Shown: positions 1 through 36,546, numbered from the stretch's first letter. The stretch: 64,000 nt of DNA from Acanthochromis polyacanthus (GCF_021347895.1 NC_067116.1:36157639-36221638), one strand, 5' to 3'. Notes: generated by a model not told the origin, from the letters alone. Program-made: numbers and translations.

Positions 1-72
1 GACGGTGTCACAGTGACACCTGGTGGTCAGATGCTGAATTTGGCTTTTGACTGGAGCAACGACTTCAAGTAA
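1..72 (+). CDS. C-terminal 23 codons of an unidentified convergent gene
   Basis: Frame 1 is open from the window edge and ends LNLAFDWSNDFK followed by TAA at 70-72, then A/T-rich sequence that looks like a 3' UTR. This is the orientation expected for a neighbour converging on PRRC2C. In human the convergent neighbours are MYOC and VAMP4, but this tail does not match either C-terminus as I know them, so I do not name it. The piece is short, so it could be a chance open frame; its in-frame stop just before the PRRC2C 3' end argues mildly for a real gene end. Confidence 0.4.
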   Translation, partial: DGVTVTPGGQMLNLAFDWSNDFK

Positions 73-97
73 AAACCAATCACTGGAAAACATCTCA

Positions 98-1775
98 ACA
101 GTATATTATTTTTATTAGTTTCTGTAACCAAACCAAGAGAATGTAAATAAGACCGTACATATTTTAATACAGCGATGAAACCCCTGTACAAGTACAACAA
201 AAAACAAAAACAAAAAAAAGAACCAAAAAAAAAAAAGTCATTACCCTCCCTCCCTCATCCAACCTCCAAAGCAAGGTAGATGTGAGGACTCCCTCACAAC
301 CTCAGGGTGCATACTACTGTACATTTCTGAAGGACCCTTGTTGCCACAACCCCAAGATGAGAGCATTGTGGGTGGGACAGCCAGCGGAGGTGAGGCAGAG
401 ACAGAAAACAGCACTGATTGCTCTCATCAGTAAAGACAACAAAACAATAAGTGTCCTTCTGCCCAAACGCTTCAGAACTTGAGGCTTCTCATTTCATTTT
501 CCTTGTTCTCCGTCCTGTTCCTGATCCCCCCTCACCGTGAAGGACGATACACACACTCAAAAGTTTTCTACTGTTTCAACAATCAAACTCACCGTATCTA
601 TTCCTCTAAACAGCCCTATCCTGCTATACTCTAGCTAAGGGCACTGAAATCAGTCAATAGCAGCAGGTCTGGGTGCTTTACAGTGAAGTGTGTACATGTG
701 TTTGTGTGACAGCAAAGATGGGTGTGAAAGCGGTGAAAGGGTGTGTGACAGTAGCCCCCTATGCTGGAACAGCTGTACGTAGTGATCATACATCATCCGT
801 GTAATCCTTTGAAGTCCACTCAAAACTCTGCTGCCGCGGCAACATCGATCCTAAAAGGCTGTGACATCATCTCTGCGCTGCTGTAACCTTTGGCTAAATA
901 TACAGGAGAGTCCAGCTTGCAAGCTTTTCCCCTGTTTATACCACGAGCACACACCCGACACACACACACACACCCCCCAACACATCAGTATTTCTCAGGC
1001 AAGGAGATGAGAGCAGAAGGCAGGAGCAAAGGCTCACAGGCAGCCGAATCAAATCAATCATGTAAGTCAATCAAATGCTGCATTTTTTCACATTTCCATT
1101 CTGGTAAAACAAAAAAACAAAAAAAAAAAAGACAACAGAATTTCAGATTTCATGGCTCCGTGCAGTAACCGGATCTAACCGTTGAGTGAGAGCGCACATG
1201 TGCACAGATCTCTGGATTAGTTAGAATGGGAGATTGGGCAACAGAAAGTGTGCTTCACTAAATGACATCTCCTTAAGATTGTTTTGACTACAAAAACAAA
1301 TCTGATTCATTCCTTCGTTAACAAAACAAGCTTCTCCTATAATATGTGTGATCCTATTTGGGGAAAAAAATAATTAAAAGGAACAGAAACAAAGAGCTAT
1401 AAAAATGGCAAACTCAGCAGCAAATCTTGATTTTCTCTTTCTCCAGCTCTCCTCTTATCTACCGTTGTAGTAGATTTCTATGGAACAACTTGTGCAGCAA
1501 TTTTATCGGCATCTAAATATGATGGAAGAATCCAACTCAAATGCCCCCACCTACAGTGAGACAAGGCAGGGGAAGAAAGAAGAGGAAGAGGATTATGTTT
1601 ACACGTGACAGCGCCTACTGCCAGTAACCACAACCATCTGGATCTCCACCCAATTCATCCTCCTCCCCTACACTGTCCTCCAGGGCTGATATGAGGCGCC
1701 GGCTGAGTGAATGGGGCAAGATTCTCTCTTCCTCTCTTCCATTCATGTCGTCATCTGAAGAGGGTCAGAATACCT
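98..1775 (-). other. prrc2c: PRRC2C 3' UTR with candidate poly(A) signal
   Basis: About 1.7 kb without a supported coding frame follows the PRRC2C stop codon. On the minus strand an AATAAA lies at 116-111, about 1.66 kb past the stop, and is the best poly(A) signal I see. Cleavage would fall near 85-100, so the transcript would end within a few tens of bases of the convergent gene's stop codon. There is a short CA run near 957-975 and A-rich tracts at 1110-1131 and 200-240. The exact end is inferred. Confidence 0.6.
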
Positions 1776-18207
<16,432 letters not shown>

Positions 18208-21200
18208 CTAAAGACAAAGACAAAAGGTGTAGAGGTTACTGGCTTTGAATACAAACTGTAACATATTCTCAGCTTTCTTTGATGCTTGCTAACAAACTAC
18301 AGCTGGCTTTAAGAGATTCTTTCTCTCCTAATGCATCTGAGCCTAAAGCTGGTTTACAATTTTTAAAAAAAAAAAAAAAGGTCATATATCCCAGCGTGAG
18401 AATCATTGCAATCATTTTTGTGTAAGCTAACGATAGGGGTGCTGTAGGACTAAAACCTGAGTAATCGCTACATCTATAACTGAAAAAAATGAAAGAGATA
18501 AAAGAATAACTCAGCATATATTTTTGGATCTGTTTTGTCTTGCTGATCCCTGATCCTCCTAATAAGGTTGCATTGATCTCATTACCAATGTGGGGGATTG
18601 GAGTGTCCCTTCATTTCAACTGTGCCCAACTTCGGATTCTAGGCCAGTACACACTTTAAAAGTGAAAATGAGCCTTTTGGTTACCACTAATCTGAGCTAA
18701 AGCAGTCAAACCTGCTTTATGGGTGGGAATAGAATTAAATGAATCAGTCTAAAGGATTATGACTTTCCAAGTTCTTTCTTACGAAAAAAAAAAAAAAAAA
18801 AAACAGCAAAGGCATCATGAAGCCTTAGTGTTATACGATCTTTTGTTTGCGCCTTATAAAGGAGCGAGATGTCAAAAATGCCCCACTGAGCTTTGTATGC
18901 CGAACACTGCATTTCGAGCCAAAGTGCAGGACACCAGCAAGCTTTTCTCAATTAATATATCATGCCTGTCAGTGAGTTATACAAGACAAGGAGAACCGTT
19001 TTGATCGGGATCAGAGGCAAAAGATGTGTTTGGGGTAAATTAGTCAGTGAGAGACTACCAATTTAAAATTGCATTTGTGGTGTACAGCCGTCATAAGAAA
19101 ACAGAAAGACACATTGACCGGTGGTGTTGACGGGACACAGAGGAGACATAAAGCAGAAACGAGGATTCTCGGAGGGGCAGCAAGAAAAGGAAAAGCTAGA
19201 AAGTGAGCAGCAGGAAGGACACAGAGACAGCATGTTTAGGGCTGCAGTGTCTTTGCGAAGTCACACAGAGGTCATTTATTATTAACGGAGCAGTGGTGTA
19301 ACACTGAGTGCGAGGTTGTGTTAGTGTGCATGTGTGTTGGGGGGAGCCGACAGCTCTGATGAGTTCAGTCTATCTGCAACTTGGCCTTGGAACACTTTGG
19401 CAAAAGAACATCCTCTTAAAAGGAAAACAGCTGTCTTGTCAGAACAACCTGGTTCTCATTTGATAAAACGGAATAAGACTAAACCTAAAATGTATATTGT
19501 TTTTGTTCTGCAAGTAAGAGCGTGCCAACTTTAACTATAGAATCAGTAGTGATGCTAACCAATACAACTCGTATTTAAATAGAAAGTGATTTATCCTGTT
19601 CAACCAATACTTTGCATGTGGGTTTATGTCGGTTCAATTGTAAGCGAATAACAAAATTTTTCAATGTCTGGTTGAAATCAGAAATGTAATGATTATATGT
19701 TGTATTTTATGACAATCTATGATGCAAAATGGAAAAAAAATAAAAATCAGGTATTGCATAGGGCTGACTGATATCCAAAATAAACATTTTATTGCAACTG
19801 TTTTGACAAATATGAATAATTTGAGCCACAGTTTTACTGGGAATGGAATTTTTTGTACTTGTTTTTTAAAAAATAAAAACGCATGTAAACATTGTGTGCA
19901 GTTTCTGTTAAACTTTCCCTTATGTCTAGAGAATATGATTTGTAGGTCGAGGCATTTCTGTAGCACCACGCCGTTTAATTCATAATGGTACGTTGTGACA
20001 TGTTCTAAATTTAGTTTAAAAATTGCCGGTTTACGCGCTGCACTTAGCCATATTGCAGTTAGAATAATAACTCCATTAACTGTTCAGCTCTTGCACCACA
20101 GGGACATTGGTATAAAAAGTATGATACCCACTCTCCTTGTTTCTAGAACATTTGTCTTTTTGTGGTAGTGGTTTTTCATTACTAAAGGCCATGCAGTGGT
20201 GGCACTTTGATGCATTACCACAACACTACGCCGTCTGAAAATGGTTGCTCCAGACAACACCACCAGACACAAAAGCTGGACACACACTATAAACGATTTT
20301 CAAATTTGCAAGATAACAACATAGAACTAGTGTTTACAACCGTCTAATCTCACAGCTTTAGGACAACACACAACATCCCCACCAAGCTAAGTACTGTCAC
20401 GAACCTGTGCACTTCGGAGTCCCTTATTGTAGCAGGTATGATCTGTGAGAAACTGAATTGCTAAAGAAAAGCATTTACCGTCATAAAAAAAGCAGAGTTT
20501 GTATATGAATGCTTAAAAGCAGACTTTTCATGCAGCAGAGACATTTTTCCTTTTACTCTGCTAACTGCACCCCTGCAACTCTCTATTGCAGACCATTACC
20601 TGCCAAACTGTAGGAAATATGCTGATTACATTAGACATGCTTGATCCCAATGAGAAAGCTTTTAAAGGTAATCAACTGTGTAGAATTGTCAAGACTCGAG
20701 CTTTAGTAATCCCCACTCTTAGAAAACCTTTTATCAGGGCAAGTTCTTGTAAGAATGGGCTGTTATTCTCCTCTTTAGAAAGGTCAGCTTAAGGAATATG
20801 GTGCAGAGGCTGGACGTAATAGTGTGTGTGTGTGCGCGTAGAAATGCCATTCCTGACATTGAGGGACACGGGATGTAAAAGGATAAGTTTCAGAACACAC
20901 ACAAAAAAAGGGAACAAACAGGATGCGGGAACACTGTGTCCAGTCCAAGTCACAACAGTCCTACTTCATCTGTGCACAGACCACAAATGATGTTACCTAT
21001 TCAATGCCAGTGAGACCAAAAAGTCACCTGGGGATGAAAGAAAGGCTCAGTTCAGTGTACAATACATGTCGACTGCCTCTGAACCTTCCAACATGTACTC
21101 TCCTTTTAAGTGTTTTTAGACGTTGTCTCGGGAGAGTGGAAAAGAAAGATCCGTCATCAATCACACAGCAGCATCCCAACTCTCTAGACTCGTTTGGGCT

Positions 21201-23358
21201 GGCCTGACCTCCAGCAGGACCCTGCACCCCTGCAACTGCTTCTGCACTTCAGTCCATCCATCAACCTAAGCTCTTTCCTTCTCTTATCCGATACTCAAAA
21301 ATATCATCACTTGGGTGTTTCTTCTGGGCAAGAACTAGTTCACTTGAGCACTTCTGTTAAAAATGTTCCTTGCAGATTTTGACTGTGAGATGAAGTTAAA
21401 AAGACTGACTTAATTTGGCATCCATCAAACCCTGACATCAGTGAAATGACTTTCCTGTTTCGGTGAAGATTCTTAGCAGTCAGAAACCGAGCATCCTGCT
21501 TTGTAGCTCGCACATGATTACTGTTCGCTGAAGGTAAACGACTGTCGCATATTGTACTCACTTGTGCTAAAAAAAGTCAAATAGGGAGGCACAAGCATCA
21601 GTGTGGCTACTTGAGAAATCAAAATGAAAAGATGACGCCCACATATTGAAATGGGTTTCTCTTTAGCAATGTTGATGTATTGTCCAGTTAGACTTACCTA
21701 TCTAGTGCTCATGTCCCCCACTTCTTTGTTTTGAGTGAGTCATGGGACTGACTTGTGTAATGCTACAGTTAACTCACAGAATGAGAAGTCATGAAGATGG
21801 CCTAAATGATGGGCGCTGAATAGAATAGAGAAAGCAGGCTTGCATTTCATTGTCCCTAAAGGTTAGTATTGTAATGGTGCAGTGGAAAAACTCTGCAACA
21901 GTAAGTGTGCTGTGCCTAATCTGTTGGTTTACCATCAAAAGCTACAATATTCAGCGTATGATTGTACTTTTTGATCTTGAAACACATGGTCACACCTCAC
22001 AGATAACAGACCACACGATCAGACTCGTAAATAGGAAATATGTTGCATCCATTATTATAACTGATTACAACACATTCAGAATCTACGTCTATTAATTTTC
22101 AATTTTATAAAATTTCAAGGCAAGGGGCTTCGGCAAACGTCTTCAATGGTGCTTATCGTTTTTGGCACAATGAACGTAAACCTCAGAAAAAGATAAAGAC
22201 CGGAAGCCACTTATGATTACTGTGGTTCCTCCAGGTCTGCCTGGTCATCAATACCAACAGGATGGTCTCCCTGGGGAGCTGTTTGCAATTTAATAAGAAA
22301 GCACAGGATGGCTATAGTTTCATTCAAGAGACACGCACGTCTCTAGATTTAATACACAAATGAAGCACTTATTATTGCAAATGTCATTTTAAACTACACA
22401 CATGGGAGGAGTTTAGGGGACTGACGCGTGATGTATAAAAAGCAGACTGGATTATCAGCTCTTGTTAGGAACTGCTAATAACCAGGAAGAGGCAAGAAAT
22501 ATAAATCATTAGCATCATCTTATTCCTTAAAATTTATGCTTATGGGTTCCAAAAGACACTTTCCACTTCAGCTGTAGATCAGGCCATGTCATTGACTGAT
22601 CAATCAATAATTACTACTCTAACCAACAAATGTCTGGATGCTTCCCTACAACCAATCACATTAGTAATCTTTAAATGCACAAGCTGAGAGCTTTACATGC
22701 ACCTAATTAATGATCTCACAGCTGGCTTCCACATCTGAGAGGGGTTTATGAATCATATGGATTCTTCTACAAGCCAGCCCAGCCAAACTCAGAGTGCACA
22801 CTCACACACTAAAAATGTGCTTTATTACCACATTTTGCTGAATCTGTTCAACACCGAAGGCTGTAAAGGAATACACTGAGCTAACCTGAACGCAAAGAAT
22901 CGAGAGAGAACTTCTCAGGAAAAACAAAATAAATGGGTTGATTTTATACTATTTGGTACAGTTTCTTAAATCAGTGCCAGCGATGAGTGTGCAGGCCATC
23001 CCTCTCCATGAATCAAACTACTGGTGGGCTGGGTGGCTCATACCGGCAGGGGAGTAGAGGCCCTCTCCGCCCGGAACTCAACCAGACCGGACTCAAATAA
23101 CACTTTAGTTGCACAAAAGTTAGACACAAAAACGCTAACGTTATAATGCGGGCAACAACATCGCTTTTACTGCACAATGCGACTGTCAGAGAGCAGGCCG
23201 CCAGCTTGCATCGTTGTGCATAGTTTCGTTTCTCACTAGTCGCCATCACATCCACTTTCAAACCCGTCAGTGGCCAAACTATGCTAACAAGCTAACACTA
23301 ACATCTCAGCCACCAGGCAATGCTTCACATTTCCAACCGGCATGCCACTCCGACCCAC
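18208..23358 (-). other. PRRC2C first intron, no gene recognised
   Basis: About 5.1 kb between the CpG-rich promoter and the start-codon exon. I see A/T-rich sequence with poly-A tracts (18,365-18,379; 18,784-18,803) and a short GT run at 20,821-20,836. No RNA gene or transposon could be recognised, and the short open frames here have no family resemblance. First introns of housekeeping-type genes often hold enhancers, but nothing specific can be claimed from one sequence. Confidence 0.6.
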
Positions 23359-23760
23359 CTGCCACCGCCGGTGCCTTCCTTGTCCTTTCGGATAGCGTAC
23401 GGCCTCACTTGAAATCCGGTTTCGGCCTGGTTTGCGGCGGACGAATGTGTGTGTCTGGCCGGCGGATTACAAAAGCTGGCTAGCCTGCTAACCCAGTTCG
23501 GCTAACGATGGTTAGCTACTTTGCTCGTCGGCTGCCAACAAACCGCTCTCCACATGCACGGCTTCACGCTGCGTGTCCTCTCCGCCGTTTCACGCCGTCA
23601 GTCTGTGCTCGTCTGTTGGGCCGTTTCTGCGGGAACCGGTACTCGGTCGTCCCGTGGTTCCGTGTCTCTCCCCACCCGTTATCTCGTGCCAGACCGTTTT
23701 TCTAGTTGAGTGAGGCCCCGCTCGCGCCGCGGCCTGTCGCACAATCAAAGATGGCAGACT
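23040..23760 (-). promoter_or_regulatory. prrc2c: PRRC2C CpG-rich promoter and probable 5' UTR exon
   Basis: G+C and CpG density rise sharply here against A/T-rich flanks. On the minus strand a good donor, GGTGGCAG/GTGGGT, falls at 23,359/23,358, giving a likely non-coding exon of roughly 23,359-23,700 that splices to the acceptor at 18,208. A plus-strand CAAAGATGGCAG at about 23,746-23,757 resembles a YY1 site of the kind seen close to transcription starts of TATA-less promoters. No TATA box is evident. The exact start site is inferred. Confidence 0.65.
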
Positions 23761-23819
23761 GGAGTTGCCAGATTTATTCCCTGACATCCCTCTTTCTCAG
23801 ATTCAACCTGTGCAGGTGC

Positions 23820-24400
23820 TTAGGCAAATATATTTGTATCAACATATAATGTTTCTAGAAGAAGGCACTTTTGGTAAGGGACACAAAAGTGTTGAAAAAG
23901 AACAAAACTGCAGGCAAGAAAAGTGATAAAACTTTTATTCAGATGGTTTTTTATTATGAAATTGTAAAATATTATATTATTAAATGCAGCGTGATTGCAA
24001 ATGATACATGCATTACAGAAAAGCAACTGTAAGATTTTTTCCCAATTTATTTACCAAATGGGAAAAAAATCCAGATTGTTTTAAGTTTCTGTATATTTTA
24101 AAGATGTTTTCTGGGAACAAGTTAAAAAAAAGAAAGATTTTTTTTAAAAAGCATTAATTCTGATTGCTATTTTATGACAAAATGCTAAAAAGGTACACAA
24201 TACCCATACATTTTAAAATAAAGCTCTTCAGGGTGTAACCCACAGTAGCTACACAGTATACAGCTTTAGTAGATGTAGGATGATTGCAAATGATGATTGC
24301 ATTACAGAAGAGTAAAATATAACAATTTTCCTTTACAGGAAAGAAAAAAAGAGCACCTAGAAGCATAGCAAAGCTTAAAACTATCCAAGGCATTTTTCTG
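23820..24400. repeat. Degenerate direct repeat pair
   Basis: Two stretches, about 23,920-24,030 and 24,225-24,420, share blocks such as GATTGCAAATGAT with GCATTACAGAA and a (T)TTTATT-(C/T)AGATGG motif in loosely similar order. Minus-strand conceptual frames both contain LFCNA-x-IICNH, which reflects the DNA repeat and not a protein. It looks like an old local duplication or two copies of one decayed repeat. Confidence 0.45.
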
Positions 24401-24593
24401 TGAGTTTAAAAGTCTTTATTTAGATGGCTGAAACACTGAACTGTTGTTGCATGTAAAAAGTCATTCAACTGAATGCATTCAGATTTTCTTGAGTTTCATC
24501 AATGCCTTTTGTTTCCCTGTAATTTAACGAGACAGAAATAAGATTCATTTGCAGCTTAACACAGGACACTGTTAAAAACATTCAGAAATATTT

Positions 24594-24681
<88 letters not shown>

Positions 24682-24740
24682 CTGAATCTTTATTGATCCT
24701 GTAGCGGGGAAATTTTTGATGTTACAGCAGCGTATACAAG
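24594..24740. repeat. (TAGA)n microsatellite with attached LINE-like tail
   Basis: About 22 perfect tetranucleotide units run from 24,594 to 24,681, followed by TGAATCTTTATTGATCCTGT. This TTTATTGATCC motif next to a GATA array is the usual appearance of the 3' end of a fish L2-like LINE whose tail has expanded. The long open frames here (YLSI repeats) are artefacts of the array. Confidence 0.8.
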
Positions 24741-25230
24741 AAATAGTGCAAGAAAATGATGCCTGAGTTGGGAATAGAAAATGTACAGTTACATTAATCT
24801 TAATGTCACCTTTATGTTGCCTTGTTTTACTTGGCATGTCTCTAAAGGCTTACAGCTTTTATTTGGTCGTCAAGGGAACCTGCTTTGTAAACCCTAATTC
24901 TTAAAAGTACTTTATAATTGAAGTATTATTATCAATAACAACAGCAATAATAATAAGACAACTAAACTAGAGGTAGGAAACCATGCAAACATGACTTAAC
25001 AAAATCTCAAATATGTGAGTGCGTTGACTTTGACGGCGTGACATTTAAACTTCGGTTTCTCCAAACCTGGCAACCCAAATGTCAACGAGTCACGCGTGGA
25101 TGAATCTTGTTCCGGGGTCTACCGGTGGCTGGGAGGAGGCGGTTTGCTTGAAGTCAGGAAATTTCAAATCGAAAATTTCCACCTACATTTTTATTGTTAT
25201 CGTGATTCATTTAAAATAATTTTAAACGAC

Positions 25231-25253
25231 TCTATCTACCTATCTATCTATCC

Positions 25254-25311
<58 letters not shown>
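25231..25311. repeat. (TCTA)n microsatellite
   Basis: About 20 tetranucleotide units with a few interruptions (CTACC, CCAT) near the left edge. The repeat is the reverse complement of the 24,594 array. No LINE tail is obvious on either side. Confidence 0.85.
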
Positions 25312-26224
25312 ATGTTTTCACAGCTTTCTAGAGTTTTAAAAAGTAATTATTTTTTATTTTATTAACAAAGCCAAATTAAATCATATCCATAATGGGATGA
25401 AAATCCTTCATAAAGGGAATCTTGTATCAAAGTCTCAGCTTACCTTCAATGTGTCAGTAAGCTACATAAAAATGACAAAATACATAAACAATAGACTTTT
25501 ATTTCCTTCTACAAGTATTTTTTTTAGTTTTGATTTAGTCTTGATTATTCATATTTTTACACAGTCACTTGACACAGTCTCATTGTAGCTAAACTGAAAT
25601 CAATACAAATGTAAAAAGCTGCCTTAACTGCTGATGTGGACTACATGAGACACAGGAGGGGATTTCTTCATCACATGCTCTCAGTATGATGCAGCCAGGC
25701 ACAAAGGTTTGTACAATACATGAGGCTTTTTGAAACAAAACTTGAGGCAACTTCTGAAGTCACCATTAGATGGCATTAAAGACCAGTGTACATTATTTCA
25801 GTTCACAGTCCAGCCTTGACAAGAACTCATGGCAGGGTTACCTGAGTTTGTCAGCTTTTTTTGTGGTTACACCAAGATGAGGAAGATACACGAAATCTGA
25901 TGTATCAACATGTAGAAAATAATTAAATATGCTTGCTTATGCATGACCTTATTACAGATATTTATTGAGCTGTGTTTGTCTACTTTTGACATTTTTATCT
26001 ATTTTGTTTCATAGGTTAGTAAATGATCTGAATATTGTTTTGCAGCTTGTGCATCATCTGTCATCACAATATCGGGTATTATAATTAACAAATACCTGCA
26101 AGTCAGCCATATATTACAAAGTCATAATCACATCAGACATGAAGTAACACATCACAGGAGAGCCGGAAGATTGTTCCTTTCAACAGAACCAGAGGCTACC
26201 TAAAAGATCTCCTGGGTTTGTACA

Positions 26225-26605
26225 CATCACACAGCCATCCATCCGTCCATCCATCCATCCATCCATCCATCCATCCATCCATTATATATACCATAAATCC
26301 TTAGTCGTGGGGGCACTGGAGTCTATCCCAGCTGACTTGGGGAAGGCAAGAGATACCCTGGACAAGTCGCTAGTCTGTCACAGAGTTACACACAGAGACA
26401 AACAATCACACTCACATTCACACATACATACAATTTAGAATCATTAATTAACCTCCCCATGTTTTTGGACTGTGGGAGAAAACCCACACATGCACATGGA
26501 GAACATGCAAACTCCATGCAGAATGATCCCAGGCCTAGGTCAGGACACAAACCAGGGATCTTCTAGCTGCAAGGCGACTGTGCTAACCACCGATATACAC
26601 TGTGC
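26225..26605. repeat. (ATCC)n array plus LINE-type repeat
   Basis: An ATCC array (26,235-26,281) is followed by about 320 bp containing GGAGTCTATCCCAGCTGAC, TTTGGACTGTGGGAGAAAAC, GGAGAACATGCAAACTCC and GTGCTAACCACC in that order. This block is a very common dispersed repeat of fish genomes and is usually classed as the 3' part of a non-LTR retroelement. Related copies occur at 51,690-52,015 and 62,540-62,865. No protein-coding part is retained. Confidence 0.7.
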
Positions 26606-27557
26606 AATCTACACTAAAGCATTTTTAAAAACAACAATAACAACAACAACAACAACAAAAAACAGCTGTGGAAACAACTGTAAAAATCTGGCAGTTGATG
26701 GTGCCAGAAAACAAGCATTAAAAATCATGGAGTGCTGTAACATTCAGAAGCTGTAAACATTGCTAAAAGAACAGAAAATGTCTGTTAAGTAATAATATTG
26801 TTCCTGAGGTAAAAATGAAGTAAAATTATGTAATCGTGCTGCCATGCATTTTAAAAGAACAAATTACTCTTTGTAGAAATACTGTTTTTTGATGAGAACA
26901 TTTTATATTGGTTTGACCTTTTTTTCATTCAGCATGTAAATCAATCCTTTTTTCAGAGATTCTACTAGATATTAGATATTGCTAGACTTTAACTAAAGAA
27001 TGAGCTGCTGTGAAATAACATTTTAAAATGTATTTAGTATTTTTTAAAAAACCTTATTTAATTAAAAGAATAGTAGCAGATACTTGTTGTTGATTTAGAT
27101 ACAGAAAAATAAGTGTAATTTTACAGTCAAAAACAGATTTTTCATGTGGACATCATTTTGGTCTGTTTTTTCAGCAGTTTACATATCATTTAATACCTTT
27201 ATTTCTGAGATTTTACGAGTTAATATTTGTTTTTTTAACAGACAGAGAACATCTGTAAAATAGCACTGAATTGTTCCACAAAATTACAATTAAAATGGTT
27301 TAGAAAAACAATATTAACCATATTTTTTCACTATCTTTATGAATGAGGAGCGCACTTTAACCCTCTGACATAATATCAGAACAGTGAGCAGTGATTGAGG
27401 TCAGACAGTATTGTAAAGATGGCTGAAGCAGTTGGAGCAAGTTTTATAAAAAAAAAAAAAAAGAAACAATAATGAGAGACTGCAAAGGTTTGTAGCATTT
27501 GAAAATCAAATAATCCAAGTTTTTCCATGTTATCATGCAAACATTAGTTCCACTAAA
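26606..27557. other. Intergenic, nothing recognised
   Basis: A/T-rich sequence between the LINE-type repeat and the start of the duplicated FMO unit. It holds a short CAA run near 26,637-26,660 and A tracts; no gene, RNA or mobile element could be supported. Confidence 0.6.
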
Positions 27558-29144
27558 AGTGCACATTTTAAACTAGCAGTCATGGGACTGTGTAAACACA
27601 GCAGTTATCTGACCTTTAGCACAGTATGCATCAATAACTTACTGCACACACCCAGAGGTTCAATCCTCAGGTAAATATTGAGGCTTTTGAAACTTTTTTT
27701 ACTTACTTTTTTGGTGCATCTGAGGGTAACTGCATGATATTCTATAAAGTTGAGTCTTGGTGTTAATGAAAGAGCTAGACGCTTAAAAAAGTACTGTTTA
27801 TATTGATTAAAAGCACCTCTGACTAGTGACCCACACTGAATTGTTCCATTGCCAAAAGCTCTGCATAATCTGGCAATTCAGTTGGCAGAATGATGAGTGA
27901 ACATTTATGTGACTGTATTGATTTATCACACACTGCATGTCAGCGTAACTGCTGCTATACCTGATGTAGAAAAGAAAACCTCAGTATTATTCTTAGGTTT
28001 CTCAAGTTAAAAGAAAACCTATTAGGATGCTAGAGTTTGGAGATAAAATGAAAGAAGTTTTTGACCGCAACAGAAAACATTTGCTTTTACAAACAACACT
28101 AAAAACAAGTTTTAACAGCTGCAGCAAATAAAGATTTAACTGTTTTCTAAGCTTATATAACTGAAGACCTGATGACTGATTTGGGAGTGATAAAAAGTTC
28201 AAGCTCTGCAATTTCTAGTGTTGGACCCAGGTTTATTTATACAGTTACACCACATTTTTGATAGGTCAATCTCTTGTTAAGAATACAATAAAACATTTTA
28301 ACCAGACTAGTTTCGGGAACTTTTTCAAAATATGACATCAAAATGTTTTGGGTAATTGATTTTTTCTCCTTTGGCATTGTAAAAAGCATTTGGATGCAAC
28401 CAGTTCTGCATTATTTAATGTGAGTAAACCTGAACAATTCTATGACTATAAAGAAAGAACAAGACAAAAATCATGTGAATGCAGCTTTACATTACACTGT
28501 TTCTTCTCAGCCTTCTTCATCATCACATTCCGGTATTGCAAAAAACAAAACATAACATTTTAAAAGCTTATTTAAAACATTTTCTTTAAAAAGTTTAGTT
28601 CAAATTGCAATTGATGTGAAGTTCATATTGATGCATATTGAACTTCGCCATAAATCGTGGAATCCGTCATTTTAAACACTGAAAATCCAAATCTATCATT
28701 TATTTCTTTGCACACATACATAACATAGTAAGATTTTGAAAAAAGCCATTATACAGAAGATATTACAAGCAAAAATGATTTATGAAAATACATTCCCTCA
28801 GAAATGGACAACACAAAGCAAAAGAAATGCAATGTATGTAGTTATGATACACTCTGTCAAGCAAAACAAATGAGCTAATTAGATAAAGAGTCTTCAAGTC
28901 AAATACTTCTTAAACTATTCAGTAAAAAACAGAAGCAAAACATATTTGTGAATTGGACATTAATTAATAAAAGAATCTGCTGAATAAATCTTTTAGTTTC
29001 AGTCGAGCTGACCTTCAAAGTTATCATACAATTACATCATTGACTAACATATCAGTAAATTGTCAATTTCAGACATTGTTGTAGTTTAGTGCAGACATTT
29101 GCTGAGCAAACATTCAAAGAGGGATCACAGATGAAGCTGACTGG
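27558..29144. repeat. 3' flank of FMO-A1, duplicated at 44,819-46,403
   Basis: From GTGCACATTT-TAAACTAGCAG onwards this 1.59-kb non-coding stretch aligns almost base for base with 44,819-46,403 downstream of FMO-A2. The main differences are small indels and substitutions. The left end marks the edge of the tandem duplication. A minus-strand AATAAA near 28,700 (within GAAATAAATGAT) is a candidate poly(A) signal for the gene, and the same motif is kept in the A2 flank. Confidence 0.85.
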
Positions 29145-35546
<6,402 letters not shown>

Positions 35547-36546
35547 ACTTCAAATCTATGAAAATAAATCTAATCACTTTCGATGTTTTTTCAAATTTGC
35601 ATTCAACAAATAGTTTAATGTCATCACATCTCAGCACAGAAATTCTAATGGCAGAAAAGAAATTTTTTATAAAGCTATCATCTGACATAAACACAAATAA
35701 AATCTATGACTGTAAAAAGGATGTATTTATTAACAGCAAGATTAGTCTGTGACCTCAGGGTGAAAGACTTTGGTCAGATTGTTGCGTATTTGCGTTTTTG
35801 TGATAAGGGTGACCTTTCTCATCAATAACCTATAAAATAAATCAGTTTCAGTCCAGCTGGCAGCTAAAAACGGGCAACTCTGGTGTAACCAAGTGGATTT
35901 CGAAATCTTTCTATGCAAGACACCTTCATATGTGATTTTTCTTTGTATAAATCAAATAAATAGGACCAATTACAAGGAACACAGTTTCAGAACTGTGGCT
36001 CTTGCTTTTCTGAACTCCCTGATGGATAAATATGGAGCATGGACTGACTTTAGAAAGAAATTAGGATGATTTTACCTTGCTTAGAGCACAATGTCACACA
36101 TTCAGATTCATGTTTGTTCTAAAATACCTTAAACATGCCATTAAAAGGTTACAATTTGAAGATGTGTGGGCTGGGCTGAGCTTCCAGTGTTTTATTTCAG
36201 ATCCTAACAACGCTTGACATGTTTTTTCTTTCAAACAAGAGGATGTATCCATGCAGGAAGCATGAAACAAGTATGGTTTTTCTAACTTTTACGCGTTGAT
36301 TAAATCAGGCTTTCCCCTATTCAGTCTAATCAATCTAGCTTCATTTACTCTGCTGATTTGTGTCGAGATTTACTGGCATAAAGTTCACCAGTACTTAATA
36401 TGTGGCTTCTGTTCTTAGTCAGCGAGTTTACAGCCGCTGCAGCGATCCAAGCTGTCATGTTTGCCAAACTTGGTTTTCCAGCCGTCATATTTAAAAATGT
36501 TGCACAGATGTACCCAAAGTTGCAACCTATTATCCAGATGTCTTAC

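Noticed and set aside
24556..25365. Long frames with repeated YLSI across the microsatellites
   Set aside because: They are translations of a tetranucleotide repeat and have no start context, splice signals or family similarity.
26472..26756. 94-codon plus-strand frame
   Set aside because: It runs through the dispersed LINE-type repeat and a CAA run and has no protein similarity.
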